A DNA stretch of 64,000 nt from Halomonas cupida (GCF_900142755.1 NZ_FRCA01000002.1:1-64000); one strand, 5' to 3'; numbered from the stretch's first letter, positions 17,911 to 27,314 are shown. Numbers and translations are program-made. Notes: generated from the sequence alone by a model not told the origin.

Positions 17911-19406
17911 GAGTCGTTTCCTTGATTACGGAGGGAGTTTCCGGGATGGGTTTGCGGCGTTGCCGAGAGCCGCTGGGTGCGACGCAACATGCGCCCTGCC
18001 CGCGCCTCACGCGCAACACCATCGATGTATGACGTAACGCCGTTGACGACCACCCGCACAATGCCTGCCGCAGGTGAGATCGGCGTGTCGAAAGTGGCCG
18101 TGTCCTCGAGCGCATCGAGGTCGAACAGCACCAGATCGGCGAAGGCCCCCTGACGAATTTCACCGCGATCCTCGAGGCCAAAAGTGGCCGCCGACAGTCC
18201 AGTCATCTTGCGAACTGCCTCGGGCAGCGGCATCAACTCCAGATCACGGCTGTAGTGCGCCAGCACACGCGGGAACGCGCCCCATAGACGCGGGTGCGGA
18301 TGCGGATCATTGGGCAACCCATCCGAACCGACCATGGCCAGCGGATGCGTCAGCACCTGACGCATGTCGTCTTCGCTCATGTTGTGGTAGACCGCGCCAG
18401 CCGGCTGCAGACGACGTGCCGCATCCATCAGCGACAGCCCCCAGTCGGCGGCGATGGCCTTCAATGCCCGTCGCGCCTGCTCGGGGTGCGGCTTTGACCA
18501 GGTGATGGTGATGGCGATCTCATCAGTGACCTGACCCAGATCCAGAGTTGAGGACCCTGCGGTGTAGGGATAACAGTCACAGTGCACGCGCTGCTGTCGG
18601 GAAGCCTCCTCGAGCTGCTTCAGTGCTCGTGGAGCCTGGCCCCAATTGCCGGCACCAGCACACTTGAGGTGGGAAATCACCAACGGCGCCCCGGCCTTGC
18701 CGGCGGTGGCGAAGGCCTCGTCCATGGCGTCTGCCTGACCGGCAAATTCATCACGCAGATGGGTGGTGTAGATGCCCCCGGCACTGGCGACCGCCTCGGC
18801 CAGCGGCAGTACCTCGGAGTCTGGAGCATGGAAGGCATTGCGGTAGGCCAGCCCGGTGCTCAACCCCAGGGCACCATCGGCAAGCGCCTGCGCCAGTGCT
18901 GAGCGCATCGAGGCGACCTCGTCATCACTCGCCGGGCGCATGAAGTCATCCATCACCTGGCTGCGCAGACTGGTATGGCCAATCAATGCGGCCACATTGA
19001 CCGCCGGCTGGGCCTGGTCCACTGCCTCGGCATAATGAGCGAAGCTGGGATAGGCGAAGTCATCGACATCGCCCAGCAGGTTCATCGGGTCCGGCACCTC
19101 ATCACGCAGTTGCACCGGCGAGGCGCTGATGCCGCAATTGCCGACGATAACCGTGGTCACCCCCTGGCTGAGCTTGGGCAGCATTTCGGGGGTACGAATC
19201 ACATTGGTGTCATCGTGGGTATGCACATCGATGAAGCCAGGTGTCAGCACCAGACCATGAGCCTCCACCAGCTCATCGGCGGTATGCTCTCCCAGCTCAC
19301 CGATGGCGGAAATTCGATCGCCCTGTATCGCGACATCGGCAACCAAGGGCTCGCTGCCCTTGCCGTCCAGTACCGTCGCTCGGCGAATCAACAGGTCATG
19401 GTGCAT
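17907..19406 (-). CDS. N-acyl-D-amino-acid deacylase (D-aminoacylase)
   Basis: Amidohydrolase-superfamily enzyme releasing free D-amino acids from their N-acyl forms. The beta-strand-1 metal motif is FIDVHTHDD, with His62 and His64. Cys91 in VIVGNCGISA is the bridging ligand seen in D-aminoacylases. Later His positions lie in IYTTHLRDE and VISHLKCAG, and the C-terminal Asp in MVGSDGLP. The length of 499 residues is normal. It lies 2 bp downstream of the RpiR gene and overlaps ridA, forming a tight minus-strand unit. Confidence 0.9.
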   Translation of the reverse strand: MHHDLLIRRATVLDGKGSEPLVADVAIQGDRISAIGELGEHTADELVEAHGLVLTPGFIDVHTHDDTNVIRTPEMLPKLSQGVTTVIVGNCGISASPVQLRDEVPDPMNLLGDVDDFAYPSFAHYAEAVDQAQPAVNVAALIGHTSLRSQVMDDFMRPASDDEVASMRSALAQALADGALGLSTGLAYRNAFHAPDSEVLPLAEAVASAGGIYTTHLRDEFAGQADAMDEAFATAGKAGAPLVISHLKCAGAGNWGQAPRALKQLEEASRQQRVHCDCYPYTAGSSTLDLGQVTDEIAITITWSKPHPEQARRALKAIAADWGLSLMDAARRLQPAGAVYHNMSEDDMRQVLTHPLAMVGSDGLPNDPHPHPRLWGAFPRVLAHYSRDLELMPLPEAVRKMTGLSAATFGLEDRGEIRQGAFADLVLFDLDALEDTATFDTPISPAAGIVRVVVNGVTSYIDGVAREARAGRMLRRTQRLSATPQTHPGNSLRNQGNDS

Positions 19407-19408
19407 AT

Positions 19409-20272
19409 TCAGTCTCCAAGCGGCTGGCGATCATCGCCACCACGATGAGCGTCCAGCGTGATCTTCAAGCGCCGCAGCTTGTCGCGTGCACGGTCGCGGT
19501 GACGCATGGCCAGCTCCAGCGCCAGCACGTCAATGGCAGCCATCAGCGCATAGCGCGATGCCGAGGGGTGGTGAATCAGGTCGGTTTCACGGGTGACAAT
19601 GGGCAATGCCACATCGGCGCTGGCCGCCAGTGGCGAGCCAATGGCGGTGATGGCGATCACTTCGGCACCGTACTGGCGAGCAATTCGCGCAGATTCGACC
19701 ATCTCCGGCGTATAGCCTGAAACCGACAACACCACCACCACATCCTCGGGATCCAGGGTCGACGCCACCATGCGCGGCAACAGGCTTTGCGGATAGGCAC
19801 TGACCGCATAACCAAGACGCACCAGTCGGAACTGGAACTCCTGGCACATCACACTGGAGCCACCACCACTGCCGAAGACCAGAATCTGGCGGGCCTTGTC
19901 CAGCCGTTCCACCGCACCGGCGATATCCGCCTGCAGCAGCAACTCACGGTTGGTGGCCAGTGTCTGGGTGGCGATGTCATAAACCACGCCGGGACCATCG
20001 GCAGGATCGGCATCCTGAATGAAGCGACGCCCGGCAGCGAGGGCCCGGGTCAGGCGCGTCTTCAAGTCGCGCACATTGCTGCAACCGACCGAGCGCGCAA
20101 AGCGTGTCACCGTCGCCTCACTGACCCCTGCACGCCTGGCGATATCGGTGATGCTGGCTTCGGAGATCAAGTCGATGTCCTCGAACACCAGCTCCGCCAC
20201 CTTGCGCTCCGACTCGCTCAGCGAGCCTGCACAGGCAGTGATGCGTGACAGGATGTCGATCTGCTCGCTCAC
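19409..20272 (-). CDS. MurR/RpiR family transcriptional regulator
   Basis: RpiR-type regulator of 287 residues. The N-terminal HTH (about residues 15-75, ITDIARRAGVSEATVTRFAR) is followed by a SIS sugar-isomerase fold with VFGSGGGSSVM and VVVLSVSGYTPEMVE. A GTG start at 20272 is chosen because AAGGAAGGAA lies directly upstream and the protein then begins MSEQIDIL, whereas longer frames lack homology. It is the first gene of the D-amino-acid unit and divergent from the deaminase gene, so it very likely controls both. A 15-bp palindrome in the shared gap is a candidate operator. Confidence 0.87.
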   Translation of the reverse strand: MSEQIDILSRITACAGSLSESERKVAELVFEDIDLISEASITDIARRAGVSEATVTRFARSVGCSNVRDLKTRLTRALAAGRRFIQDADPADGPGVVYDIATQTLATNRELLLQADIAGAVERLDKARQILVFGSGGGSSVMCQEFQFRLVRLGYAVSAYPQSLLPRMVASTLDPEDVVVVLSVSGYTPEMVESARIARQYGAEVIAITAIGSPLAASADVALPIVTRETDLIHHPSASRYALMAAIDVLALELAMRHRDRARDKLRRLKITLDAHRGGDDRQPLGD

Positions 20273-20418
20273 GTGTTCCTTCCTTTCATCGCTCGGATGT
20301 GCGGCCTGCGAATTGGTTGCTACCCATCGGCTCCCGGGGCAGATTCCAGTGCCCGGCAAGACCATTCTCGACAAGAGCGTTCTCACACAGAACAGGGTAG
20401 ATCGTGATAACCACGTTA

Positions 20419-20433
20419 TGTTAGTTTCTAACA
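20419..20433. promoter_or_regulatory. 15-bp palindrome in the rpiR/deaminase divergent region
   Basis: Perfect inverted repeat TGTTAG-TTT-CTAACA in the 390-bp gap between divergent genes. An AT-rich block (GAAAGTTTTCGACAAAAGTTC region) follows. The rest of the gap shows no recognisable element. Assigning it to RpiR is inference. Confidence 0.45.
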
Positions 20434-20662
20434 CATCGCAAACGAAGCATGAAAGTTTTCGACAAAAGTTCAAGGACAACACGTTAGGCGAGCTTACCCG
20501 GCTCAGCACTGATCCATGTCAGGGACATCGCCCCATGCTGACGCCAGCCGCGACAGACCTGACCGCAGACAGCACAATGCTGGCCGGGGCCGCTCCTCAA
20601 GCGGCATTCTCTACACTCTTGATCAGCACTGATCTTGATCACCATCACTGCAGGTACTTGCC

Positions 20663-21886
20663 ATGGCACACGACAGCGCTCGAATCGACTCCCGGGGAGG
20701 CCACAAGGGCACTCTGGAAAGCGGCCGCAACCTGCTGGCAGACGTCAGTCTTCCGGCAGCGATCATCAAGCAATCACCGCTGGCGCATAATCTTGTCTGG
20801 ATGCAGCACTTCGCCGAGCACCACCAAGCGCATCTCGCTCCCCACGGCAAGACCACCATGACCCCGGAGCTGTTCCGTCGTCAGTTGGAAGCTGGTGCCT
20901 GGGGTATCACCCTCGCCACCCTGCCCCAGTGTCGTGCTGCCTTCGCCGAAGGCGTCGAGCGCCTGTTGCTGGCCAATCAGTTGGTGGGGCGTGCCAACAT
21001 GGCGATTGCCGCGGACCTGATCCGTGCGGGTGCCGAGCTGTACGTGACCGTAGACAGTGTCGAGAATGCCACCCAGCTTGGTGAATTCTTCTCCGCTGCC
21101 GGCCTGGAATTGCTGACGCTGGTGGAAATCGGCGTGGACGGTGGACGTACCGGCTGCCGAAGCGACGAAGATACACTGACGCTGGCGCGGAAGATTGCCA
21201 AGCAGCCGGGGCTGGTGCTGGCAGGTCTGGAAGGCTATGAAGGTGTCGTACACGGTGACGACCCGATTGCCGGGATTCGTGCCTATGCACAGCGCATGGT
21301 AGCCAATGCCGAAGCCCTGGCGAGTGAAGGCCTGATTGGCGTGGAGCAACCGATCATCACCGCTTCGGGCTCGGCCTGGTACGATCTGATCGCCGAGGAA
21401 TTCCGTGATGCCGGCCTGCAGGGGCACTTCGCTCCGGTGCTGCGTCCCGGTTGCTATGTGGTCCATGACCACGGCATCTATCGCGAGGCTCAGCAGGGCG
21501 TACTGTCGCGTCGCCCCGATCTCCACGAGGGACTACGCCCGGCACTTGAAGTCTATGCCCAGGTACAGTCACTGCCGGAGCCTGGTATGGCGATCGTTGC
21601 CCTCGGCAAGCGAGATATCGGCTATGATCTGCCGCCGGAGGCCCTCGCACGCTATCGAGAGGGAGGCAGCAGTGACGGTGTGCTGGGCGTGGACGGCTGG
21701 AAGGTGGTCAAACAGATGGACCAGCATACCTTCATCGAACTGCCGACGGGTGAGCATGATATCCAGGTCGGCGACATTGTCGCCTTTGGCGCCTCCCACC
21801 CCTGCATGACCTTCGACAAGTGGCGTCAGATTCACCTGGTTGATGATCAACTTCAGGTCGTCGAAAGCTGGGAGACTCGATTCTAG
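20663..21886 (+). CDS. PLP-dependent amino acid deaminase, D-serine dehydratase/D-threonine aldolase-like
   Basis: Fold-type III PLP enzyme of the DSD1/D-threonine aldolase group, 407 residues. The cofactor lysine is Lys63 in LAPHGKTTM. The C-terminal domain has the metal-site block ASHPCMTFDKW, whose His and Cys bind zinc in DSD1 enzymes. Members convert D-serine, D-threonine or related D-amino acids to keto acids and ammonia. It is transcribed away from the rpiR-dacylase-ridA-symporter unit, completing a plausible import, deacylation, deamination and enamine-clearing route. The exact D-amino acid is unknown. Confidence 0.88.
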   Translation: MAHDSARIDSRGGHKGTLESGRNLLADVSLPAAIIKQSPLAHNLVWMQHFAEHHQAHLAPHGKTTMTPELFRRQLEAGAWGITLATLPQCRAAFAEGVERLLLANQLVGRANMAIAADLIRAGAELYVTVDSVENATQLGEFFSAAGLELLTLVEIGVDGGRTGCRSDEDTLTLARKIAKQPGLVLAGLEGYEGVVHGDDPIAGIRAYAQRMVANAEALASEGLIGVEQPIITASGSAWYDLIAEEFRDAGLQGHFAPVLRPGCYVVHDHGIYREAQQGVLSRRPDLHEGLRPALEVYAQVQSLPEPGMAIVALGKRDIGYDLPPEALARYREGGSSDGVLGVDGWKVVKQMDQHTFIELPTGEHDIQVGDIVAFGASHPCMTFDKWRQIHLVDDQLQVVESWETRF

Positions 21887-21947
21887 ATTGTCAGGAGCCG
21901 GTTTTCAGGACCGGCTGCCAGATCCCAGTGCCAGCGTGATCGGCCAC

Positions 21948-21975
21948 GGGCCATCCGTCACCGAACGGATGGCCC
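21948..21975. terminator. Hairpin between the deaminase gene and feoC
   Basis: Eleven-bp arms GGGCCATCCGT and ACGGATGGCCC with a 6-nt loop lie between convergent genes. A smaller AGCCGGT/ACCGGCT hairpin lies at 21896-21916. Both lack long T-runs. Confidence 0.5.
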
Positions 21976-22037
21976 TGCTGACTGAACACCCGAACCAGGG
22001 TTAGTCTCGAAGCGCCGCCTCTGGCCTGACAATATCG

Positions 22038-22262
22038 TCACCGATCCGACAGCATCGCGACAGGAATCTCTTCTGCTCCGACGAAGCGGTAACGCGTTAC
22101 CCGACCATCACTGTCGTACTCCACAGAAAGGCCACCTCGCTCTTCCCACACCTGCATCATCGCCCTGACGCCATCCTCGGATAGCGCGAAGTGCCGTGCC
22201 AGCTCACTGACGCTCGCCGATTGTCGCTCCTCGATATAGGCCTTGAGTGCCAGCAGAATCAT
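22038..22262 (-). CDS. feoC: FeoC-like winged-helix protein
   Basis: Small winged-helix protein of 74 residues in the FeoC position, 9 bp downstream of feoB. The helix-turn-helix region reads ASVSELARHFALSEDGVRAMM. FeoC proteins modulate the ferrous iron transporter, and many carry a Cys cluster for an iron-sulfur centre. This protein contains no cysteine at all, so if it senses iron or oxygen it must do so differently. Confidence 0.75.
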   Translation of the reverse strand: MILLALKAYIEERQSASVSELARHFALSEDGVRAMMQVWEERGGLSVEYDSDGRVTRYRFVGAEEIPVAMLSDR

Positions 22263-22271
22263 CGTCTTCTC

Positions 22272-24551
22272 TCACACACTCAACGAAAGCTCCTGTAGGC
22301 GTCGCCCATAGCACCTCAGCGTCAGGAACCAGGCAACAGACAGCGCGGCGAACACCAGCCCCCAGATCACTGCAGATCGCCACATCACTTCCACCATGCT
22401 GAACTGGTAGTAGAGCGTCGATACGCCATAGGCGACAAACAGCGTCCAGGTCACGATGAATAGCGCGTAGCGGCGGCCGAATTCACGAACATAGGCGCCA
22501 ATGGCAGCTACACAGGGGGTATAGAGCAGAACGAACAGCAGATAGGCCATCGCTGCGCTGGCACTGGGAAAGTGCTGCTGTAGATTGCCGTAGATCGAGA
22601 CATCGACCTGCTGCTCCTCGGCCGCCAGGGTCGGGTCATCGACGTCTCCGACCTCGACCCCGATGGGGTCGGCATAATCCAGGTCACTGAAGTTCTGCGG
22701 GATGGTGGCTACTGCCTCCTGCAGTCTTGTCCATGGATCGTATTCTGCCGCCTCATCCTGAGGTGGGCCATAGAGCTCGTTGAGCGTCCCCACCAGTACT
22801 TCCTTGGCGAAGATGCCGGTCACCAGGCCCACCGTGGCCTGCCAGTTGTCCTGCTCGATCCCCATCGGTGACAGAACCGGGGTAATTCCTCGTGCAATCT
22901 CGGCCAGTAGCGAATTGCTGTGTTGATTCCGGGCGAAGGAGCCATCCATGCCGATGGAGTTGATCATACTCAGGCAGGCCACCACCAGAACGATGGTCTT
23001 GCCCGCCCCCAGCACAAAGCGCTTGAGCTTCTGCCAGGTCTTGAGCAACACATTACTGACAGTGGGAAACTCGTAATCCGGAATTTCCATCACGAAGCTG
23101 CTGTTGACACCCGGGTACAGCGTGTACCGCAACAGAAGCCCGGTCATGATCGCCACCAGAATGCCAACCAGATAGAGCAGAAAGACCACGTCCTGCCCGT
23201 TTTCCGGGAAGAAGGCCACGGCAAACAGTGCATAGACCGGCAGTCGTGCTCCACAGGACATGAACGGTACCATCGCCGCCGACAGGCGACGCTCGCGCTC
23301 ATGGTCAAGGTTGCGCGTTGCCATCACCGACGGCACATTGCAACCGAAGCCAAGCACCAGCGGTACAAAGGCCTTGCCGGGCAGGCCAACCTTGCGCATG
23401 AGCTTGTCGAGTACAAAGGCCGCCCGAGCCATGTAGCCGGAGCTTTCCAGCAACGACATGCACAGGTAGAGACAGGCAATCACCGGAATGAAGGTTGCCA
23501 CCGTCCGTACACCACCACCAAAGCCATCCGCCAGTAGAGTGACGAGCCACAACGGCAGGATGCCATCGAACAGGAAATGCACGCCATCGACCAATAGTGT
23601 GCCGACACTGATATCAAAGAAGTCGACGAAGGCACTGCCGAAATCCACCGCGAACATGAACATGACGTACATGACGCATAGAAAGATCGGCAGGCCAAGC
23701 CAACGATTCATGACGATATTATCAATACGATCGCTTAACCGGCGGCTCAACCGCCCTCTCTGATGGCGAACAGAAGTCACCAACTCATGAATAAAGCTGT
23801 AGCGGACATCGGCAACAACAACATCAACATCGACCTGGCTCAACAACTCTTCACGAATCAGTTTGGCCTGCTGGTACCCGATAATGGATAGCTCGGAAAG
23901 ACTGGAATTCTGTCCCTCGATAAACCGCAACACATGACTTCGCTTGGTCAAGTTGGTCGGATAACCTTCGAGATGCAATTGAATGCCATCAATGGCGGGT
24001 TCCAGTTGTTCGCCATAATCCAGTTGAAAGGAGTAGCCTGTCTGCTTTCGAGTAATAACCTGCTTGATCCTATCCTTCAATGATCGAACATCGTCTGGCT
24101 CATGAGCGCTGAGCGCAATGACCGGGCAACCCAGATGCTGCTGTAACCTCGTGATATCAAGCTTCTGCTGCTGGCGAGCAACTACATCCATCTTGTTGAG
24201 CACCACCAACATGGGGCGCCCCGACTCGAGAAGCTGTAGCGTCAGATACAGGCTGCGTTCCAGGGTACTGGCATCGACAACGTTGATGATCAGGTCTGCA
24301 GGAAGGCTTTCAATGGCACTGACGGCGATGGACTCATCCAGAGTATCAAAGCTCTGGTCACCGTTGAGGTGGTAGACACCGGGGAGGTCAGTAATTTCGA
24401 AATGGCAACTATCGTGATCGAACCTTCCGACTTTCTTGTCGACGGTAACACCACTCCAGTTTCCGACTCTTTGCCTCGCCCCCGTCAACTTATTGAATAT
24501 TGTTGATTTACCGCTATTGGGATTTCCGATAACAAGAATTCTAAATGTCAT
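22272..24551 (-). CDS. feoB: Ferrous iron transporter FeoB
   Basis: GTP-gated inner-membrane Fe(II) importer. The N-terminal G domain has the P-loop GNPNSGKST (residues 9-17), switch-region GVTVDKK, DLPGVY (G3) and VLNKMDV (G4). A GDI helical linker and then 8 or more membrane segments with two gate motifs (FGCNVPSVMATRNL and KEVLVGTLN-type) follow. The length of 759 residues is normal. The start overlaps the end of feoA by 11 bp. The operon has a textbook Fur box upstream, so it should be induced by iron limitation. Confidence 0.95.
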   Translation of the reverse strand: MTFRILVIGNPNSGKSTIFNKLTGARQRVGNWSGVTVDKKVGRFDHDSCHFEITDLPGVYHLNGDQSFDTLDESIAVSAIESLPADLIINVVDASTLERSLYLTLQLLESGRPMLVVLNKMDVVARQQQKLDITRLQQHLGCPVIALSAHEPDDVRSLKDRIKQVITRKQTGYSFQLDYGEQLEPAIDGIQLHLEGYPTNLTKRSHVLRFIEGQNSSLSELSIIGYQQAKLIREELLSQVDVDVVVADVRYSFIHELVTSVRHQRGRLSRRLSDRIDNIVMNRWLGLPIFLCVMYVMFMFAVDFGSAFVDFFDISVGTLLVDGVHFLFDGILPLWLVTLLADGFGGGVRTVATFIPVIACLYLCMSLLESSGYMARAAFVLDKLMRKVGLPGKAFVPLVLGFGCNVPSVMATRNLDHERERRLSAAMVPFMSCGARLPVYALFAVAFFPENGQDVVFLLYLVGILVAIMTGLLLRYTLYPGVNSSFVMEIPDYEFPTVSNVLLKTWQKLKRFVLGAGKTIVLVVACLSMINSIGMDGSFARNQHSNSLLAEIARGITPVLSPMGIEQDNWQATVGLVTGIFAKEVLVGTLNELYGPPQDEAAEYDPWTRLQEAVATIPQNFSDLDYADPIGVEVGDVDDPTLAAEEQQVDVSIYGNLQQHFPSASAAMAYLLFVLLYTPCVAAIGAYVREFGRRYALFIVTWTLFVAYGVSTLYYQFSMVEVMWRSAVIWGLVFAALSVAWFLTLRCYGRRLQELSLSV

Positions 24552-24777
24552 TGCTCAATTCCACCTGAATCCTCTCCGCTACTTCACATTGCAAGGCGAC
24601 ATCAACACCTCGAAAGCGGAGCATGATCGGATCTCCAAGTGGTGCTCTACGAATCATCCTTATTGATGTATCCGGGAGTAACCCCATGATCATCAATTTC
24701 TTGCGCACCATCGGTTGTAGCCTCGACATTTCCTTGACGATGGCAGACTGATTCGGCTTCAAGTCAGACAGTCTCAT
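24541..24777 (-). CDS. feoA: Ferrous iron transport protein FeoA
   Basis: SH3-like cytoplasmic partner of FeoB, 78 residues. Recognisable blocks are LSDLKPNQSAIVK, KKLMIMGLLPDTSI and the C-terminal RFRGVDVALQCEVAERI. It overlaps feoB by 11 bp and is the first gene of feoABC. The ATG at 24777 lies 12 bp from a Fur-type palindrome. Confidence 0.92.
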   Translation of the reverse strand: MRLSDLKPNQSAIVKEMSRLQPMVRKKLMIMGLLPDTSIRMIRRAPLGDPIMLRFRGVDVALQCEVAERIQVELSNDI

Positions 24778-24789
24778 ACTCGAACACCA

Positions 24790-24806
24790 ATGATAATAAT
24801 TATCAT
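24790..24806. promoter_or_regulatory. Fur box upstream of feoA
   Basis: A 17-bp palindrome, ATGATAATAATTATCAT, has perfect 8-bp arms about a central A. It matches the 7-1-7 TGATAATnATTATCA core of the Fur consensus exactly. It ends close to the feoA start, so Fur-Fe(II) bound here would block transcription initiation. Confidence 0.9.
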
Positions 24807-25023
24807 CGATGATCCTACCACAGAGAGACTTTTTCGCACCGACTAATGATCATTCCGCGTTTTTCCCGGCGAGTTCTTGATCCAGATCAACAGAAACGAC
24901 ATATACTGTCACACAAATGCAACAATTCGCTCTTCAGAAGCCGTCCATTCCCTGTCCACGCACTCAATGAAAAGCGTCCAACGACAAGCCATCAGAGAAG
25001 GCAGCTCAGCCAACAGATACAAC

Positions 25024-25055
25024 GACGCAGCCCCGGCATGTGCCGGGGCTGCGTC
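25024..25055 (-). terminator. Long GC-rich hairpin after the M24 gene
   Basis: A perfect 15-bp stem (arms 25024-25038 and 25041-25055, GACGCAGCCCCGGCA) has a 2-nt loop. On the minus strand it is followed by GTTGTATCTG. It is the likely terminator of the minus-strand M24/dioxygenase unit. The rest of the 302-bp gap up to feoA shows only the Fur box. Confidence 0.7.
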
Positions 25056-25079
25056 CATTGCGGGTATCGAGGTGTCGGG

Positions 25080-26363
25080 TCAGAACTCGCGTCCGAGCAA
25101 CGCCTCGTCAAAGGGATAGCGTGACAGTTTCTCGATCCCGGTGTCGGTAATCAGTACTTCTTCTTCCAGCTTCACGCCATCCGCGGCACCGACCTCACCG
25201 ATGTAGCTCTCCACCGAGACCACCATGCCGGGCTCGAGGACGCCATCCTTCGAGAACCGGTCGAAATCCATGTGATGGGCGACCAACGGGGTTTCGCCAT
25301 GCATGCCAACCCCATGGATGATCGACGGATAACGACGATCAAGGAAGCGCTCGGGAATCTTCCATGCCTGCTCGGCCAGCTCACGATAACTCAGCCCCGG
25401 TTTGAGCAGATTCATGTTGTGATGCACCTGCTCCCAGGCCATGCGGTACAGGCTTCGTTGGTAGTCGCTGGGGCGGCTGGGGCCGACATGGAAGGTGCGC
25501 GAGAAGTCGGAGTAGTAGCCATGGCAGCCGATGGTATCAGTGTCCAGGGCCACCAGCTCGCCAGGACGAATCACACGATCACTGGCTTCGTTGAACCAGG
25601 GGTTGGTGCGTGGACCGGAAGACAGCAGACGCGTCTCGATGAACTCGCCGCCCTGCTTGATCACGTTGCCATACATGATGGCGAACAGCTCGTTCTCGGT
25701 AATGCCCGGCTTGATGGCTGCCTCGACCTCGGCCACCGCAGCTTCACTGGCGGCCATCGACTGCGCCAGGCAAGCGACTTCTTCAGGCGTCTTGATGCGA
25801 CGACAATGCAGGGTGTCCTGCATGCAGTCGAACACCTCCAGTCCCTGCGCCTCCAGCGAACGTGCCAGGTTCAGGGCACAGCGATCCAGGCCAACCTTGC
25901 GGCTGCCACGCCCGTGCTCTTCAACCAGTTCGGCAATCTCGACGCCAAAGGGGTCGGATGACAGGTTGTCGCGCTGATTGACCGCCGACCACACCACCTT
26001 GGAAGTACGTGCCTCATCGATGGTCTCGAGCCAGGTCGAGACATGGGCGCTCCCCGGATATTCGAACAGAATCACCGGGCCCTCGATCGGCACATAAATG
26101 TAGCGCGTCGAGTTACGCAGGAAGTACCCGAACATATTGCGCGAGCCAGTGGCATAACGCTGATTGTTGGGGTCGAACAGCACCACCGCAGCATAGCCCT
26201 GCTCCGCCATCATGGCGCGCAGTCGCTGTAGTCGACCAGCGCGCAACTGTAGGGGATCAAAGGCGGTGGGAATGCTGTCACCATTGGCCATGGGTGCCGA
26301 GGGAACGACCGGAATCCGGTCCGGCTCCTGGTCCGTCAGGTTCTCGAAATCAACGATGCTCAT
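25080..26363 (-). CDS. M24 (creatinase/Xaa-Pro peptidase fold) hydrolase, DddP-like
   Basis: Pita-bread-fold enzyme of 427 residues. Six metal-ligand candidates are present: Asp274 and Asp276 (ALDTDTIG), Asp286 (YSDFSRT), His350 (IIHGVGMHGE), Glu385 (VSVESYIG) and Glu400 (KLEEEVL). As I recall the numbering of DMSP lyase DddP, these sit at a constant offset of 21 from its ligands, and the GGEFIETRLLSSGPRTNPWF block is also DddP-like. DddP's proposed base Asp377 maps to Gly356, so DMSP cleavage is doubtful. A hydrolase acting on a small N- or S-containing osmolyte is a guess. It lies 72 bp downstream of a PhyH-type dioxygenase gene and is probably co-transcribed with it. Confidence 0.8.
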   Translation of the reverse strand: MSIVDFENLTDQEPDRIPVVPSAPMANGDSIPTAFDPLQLRAGRLQRLRAMMAEQGYAAVVLFDPNNQRYATGSRNMFGYFLRNSTRYIYVPIEGPVILFEYPGSAHVSTWLETIDEARTSKVVWSAVNQRDNLSSDPFGVEIAELVEEHGRGSRKVGLDRCALNLARSLEAQGLEVFDCMQDTLHCRRIKTPEEVACLAQSMAASEAAVAEVEAAIKPGITENELFAIMYGNVIKQGGEFIETRLLSSGPRTNPWFNEASDRVIRPGELVALDTDTIGCHGYYSDFSRTFHVGPSRPSDYQRSLYRMAWEQVHHNMNLLKPGLSYRELAEQAWKIPERFLDRRYPSIIHGVGMHGETPLVAHHMDFDRFSKDGVLEPGMVVSVESYIGEVGAADGVKLEEEVLITDTGIEKLSRYPFDEALLGREF

Positions 26364-26435
26364 GTCAGGTCCGTATTTCCGTTGTAGGGGTGCTTACCGT
26401 TGCATGGAAGGTCACGACAGCGGGGGCTATTGATG

Positions 26436-27314
26436 TCAGTCCACCAGCTTGTCACTGCGCTGCATGCCCTCGGCCAGCAGCCTCTCGTGAATCGGTGCCA
26501 TGCGACCGAAGATACGTTGGGCGCGCTCCGGGCGGCCGATGAAACCCGGCTCGCTGGCATAAGCGAAGATCACCGTGTGCCGCTCACGCTCGCCTTGCAC
26601 CGGCGTGACACGATGCAGGGAATAACGGCCGAAGAAGACCTGCAGGTCTCCCGGCTGGAGATCCAGCGAGCGAACTCGTGAATGATCCCCGTCCAGCACC
26701 TGCTGCACCTGCTCGAAGTTCTCACTCTCGGGGTTGCGGATGCCGGGAACATATTCGAAGGTCCCCCCACCATGGGAACAACGTGTCATCATGGTGACGA
26801 TGAACTGGTTGGTGTCGTAGTGCCAGGGATGCTGACAGCCCTCGCGCAGCACATTGACCACCAGATCCGCCAGAGGATCGGCGTAGGGATGAATCTCGTC
26901 CATTCCCACCACCGACGCGACAAAGCGCTGAAAGTTGGGGTTCTGGTAGACCTGGCGGAGAATGGTGTCATGATCGATACGATCACCGGCAACAAAGCCA
27001 TTGGTACGGTCATCGAATCGGTTGAGCGGGTGCGAGGCGGGCCTGGTCTCGTCGCCCGCATTGTTGTAGGGGTTGGTCTCGGTCTGGTTGTAGTGAGCAT
27101 CCGGAGACAGACGCTCGGTTTCCCGCTCGAGAACCTCCAGCGCCTCCTGGGGCACGAAGTTCTTGAGCACGACACAGCCGTCCTCGTTCAACTGCTGACG
27201 GCACTGCTCCACCAGAGCCTTTCCGGCATCGCTGTCGAGCTGATTGATGGGGTATCGGGAAAGGTCGATCAGACCTTCGAGAGAGGCGCTCGCTGCGGCG
27301 TCAATGGCCTGCAT
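26436..27314 (-). CDS. Phytanoyl-CoA dioxygenase (PhyH) family 2OG-Fe(II) oxygenase
   Basis: Non-haem iron oxygenase using 2-oxoglutarate and O2 to hydroxylate a small substrate. The facial triad is visible as His165 and Asp167 (PWHYDTNQF) and His234 (YSLHRVTP). Arg245 (ERHTVIF) is placed to bind 2-oxoglutarate. The ATG at 27314 with GGAGT upstream is preferred to a TTG at 27371, giving 292 residues. It is divergent from a LysR gene 111 bp away and upstream of the M24 gene. The substrate is unknown, though the pairing suggests oxidation followed by hydrolysis of the same compound. Confidence 0.87.
   Translation of the reverse strand: MQAIDAAASASLEGLIDLSRYPINQLDSDAGKALVEQCRQQLNEDGCVVLKNFVPQEALEVLERETERLSPDAHYNQTETNPYNNAGDETRPASHPLNRFDDRTNGFVAGDRIDHDTILRQVYQNPNFQRFVASVVGMDEIHPYADPLADLVVNVLREGCQHPWHYDTNQFIVTMMTRCSHGGGTFEYVPGIRNPESENFEQVQQVLDGDHSRVRSLDLQPGDLQVFFGRYSLHRVTPVQGERERHTVIFAYASEPGFIGRPERAQRIFGRMAPIHERLLAEGMQRSDKLVD

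Noticed and set aside
25080-26363. Confident DMSP lyase (DddP) call
   Set aside because: The metal site matches, but the proposed catalytic Asp is Gly at position 356.
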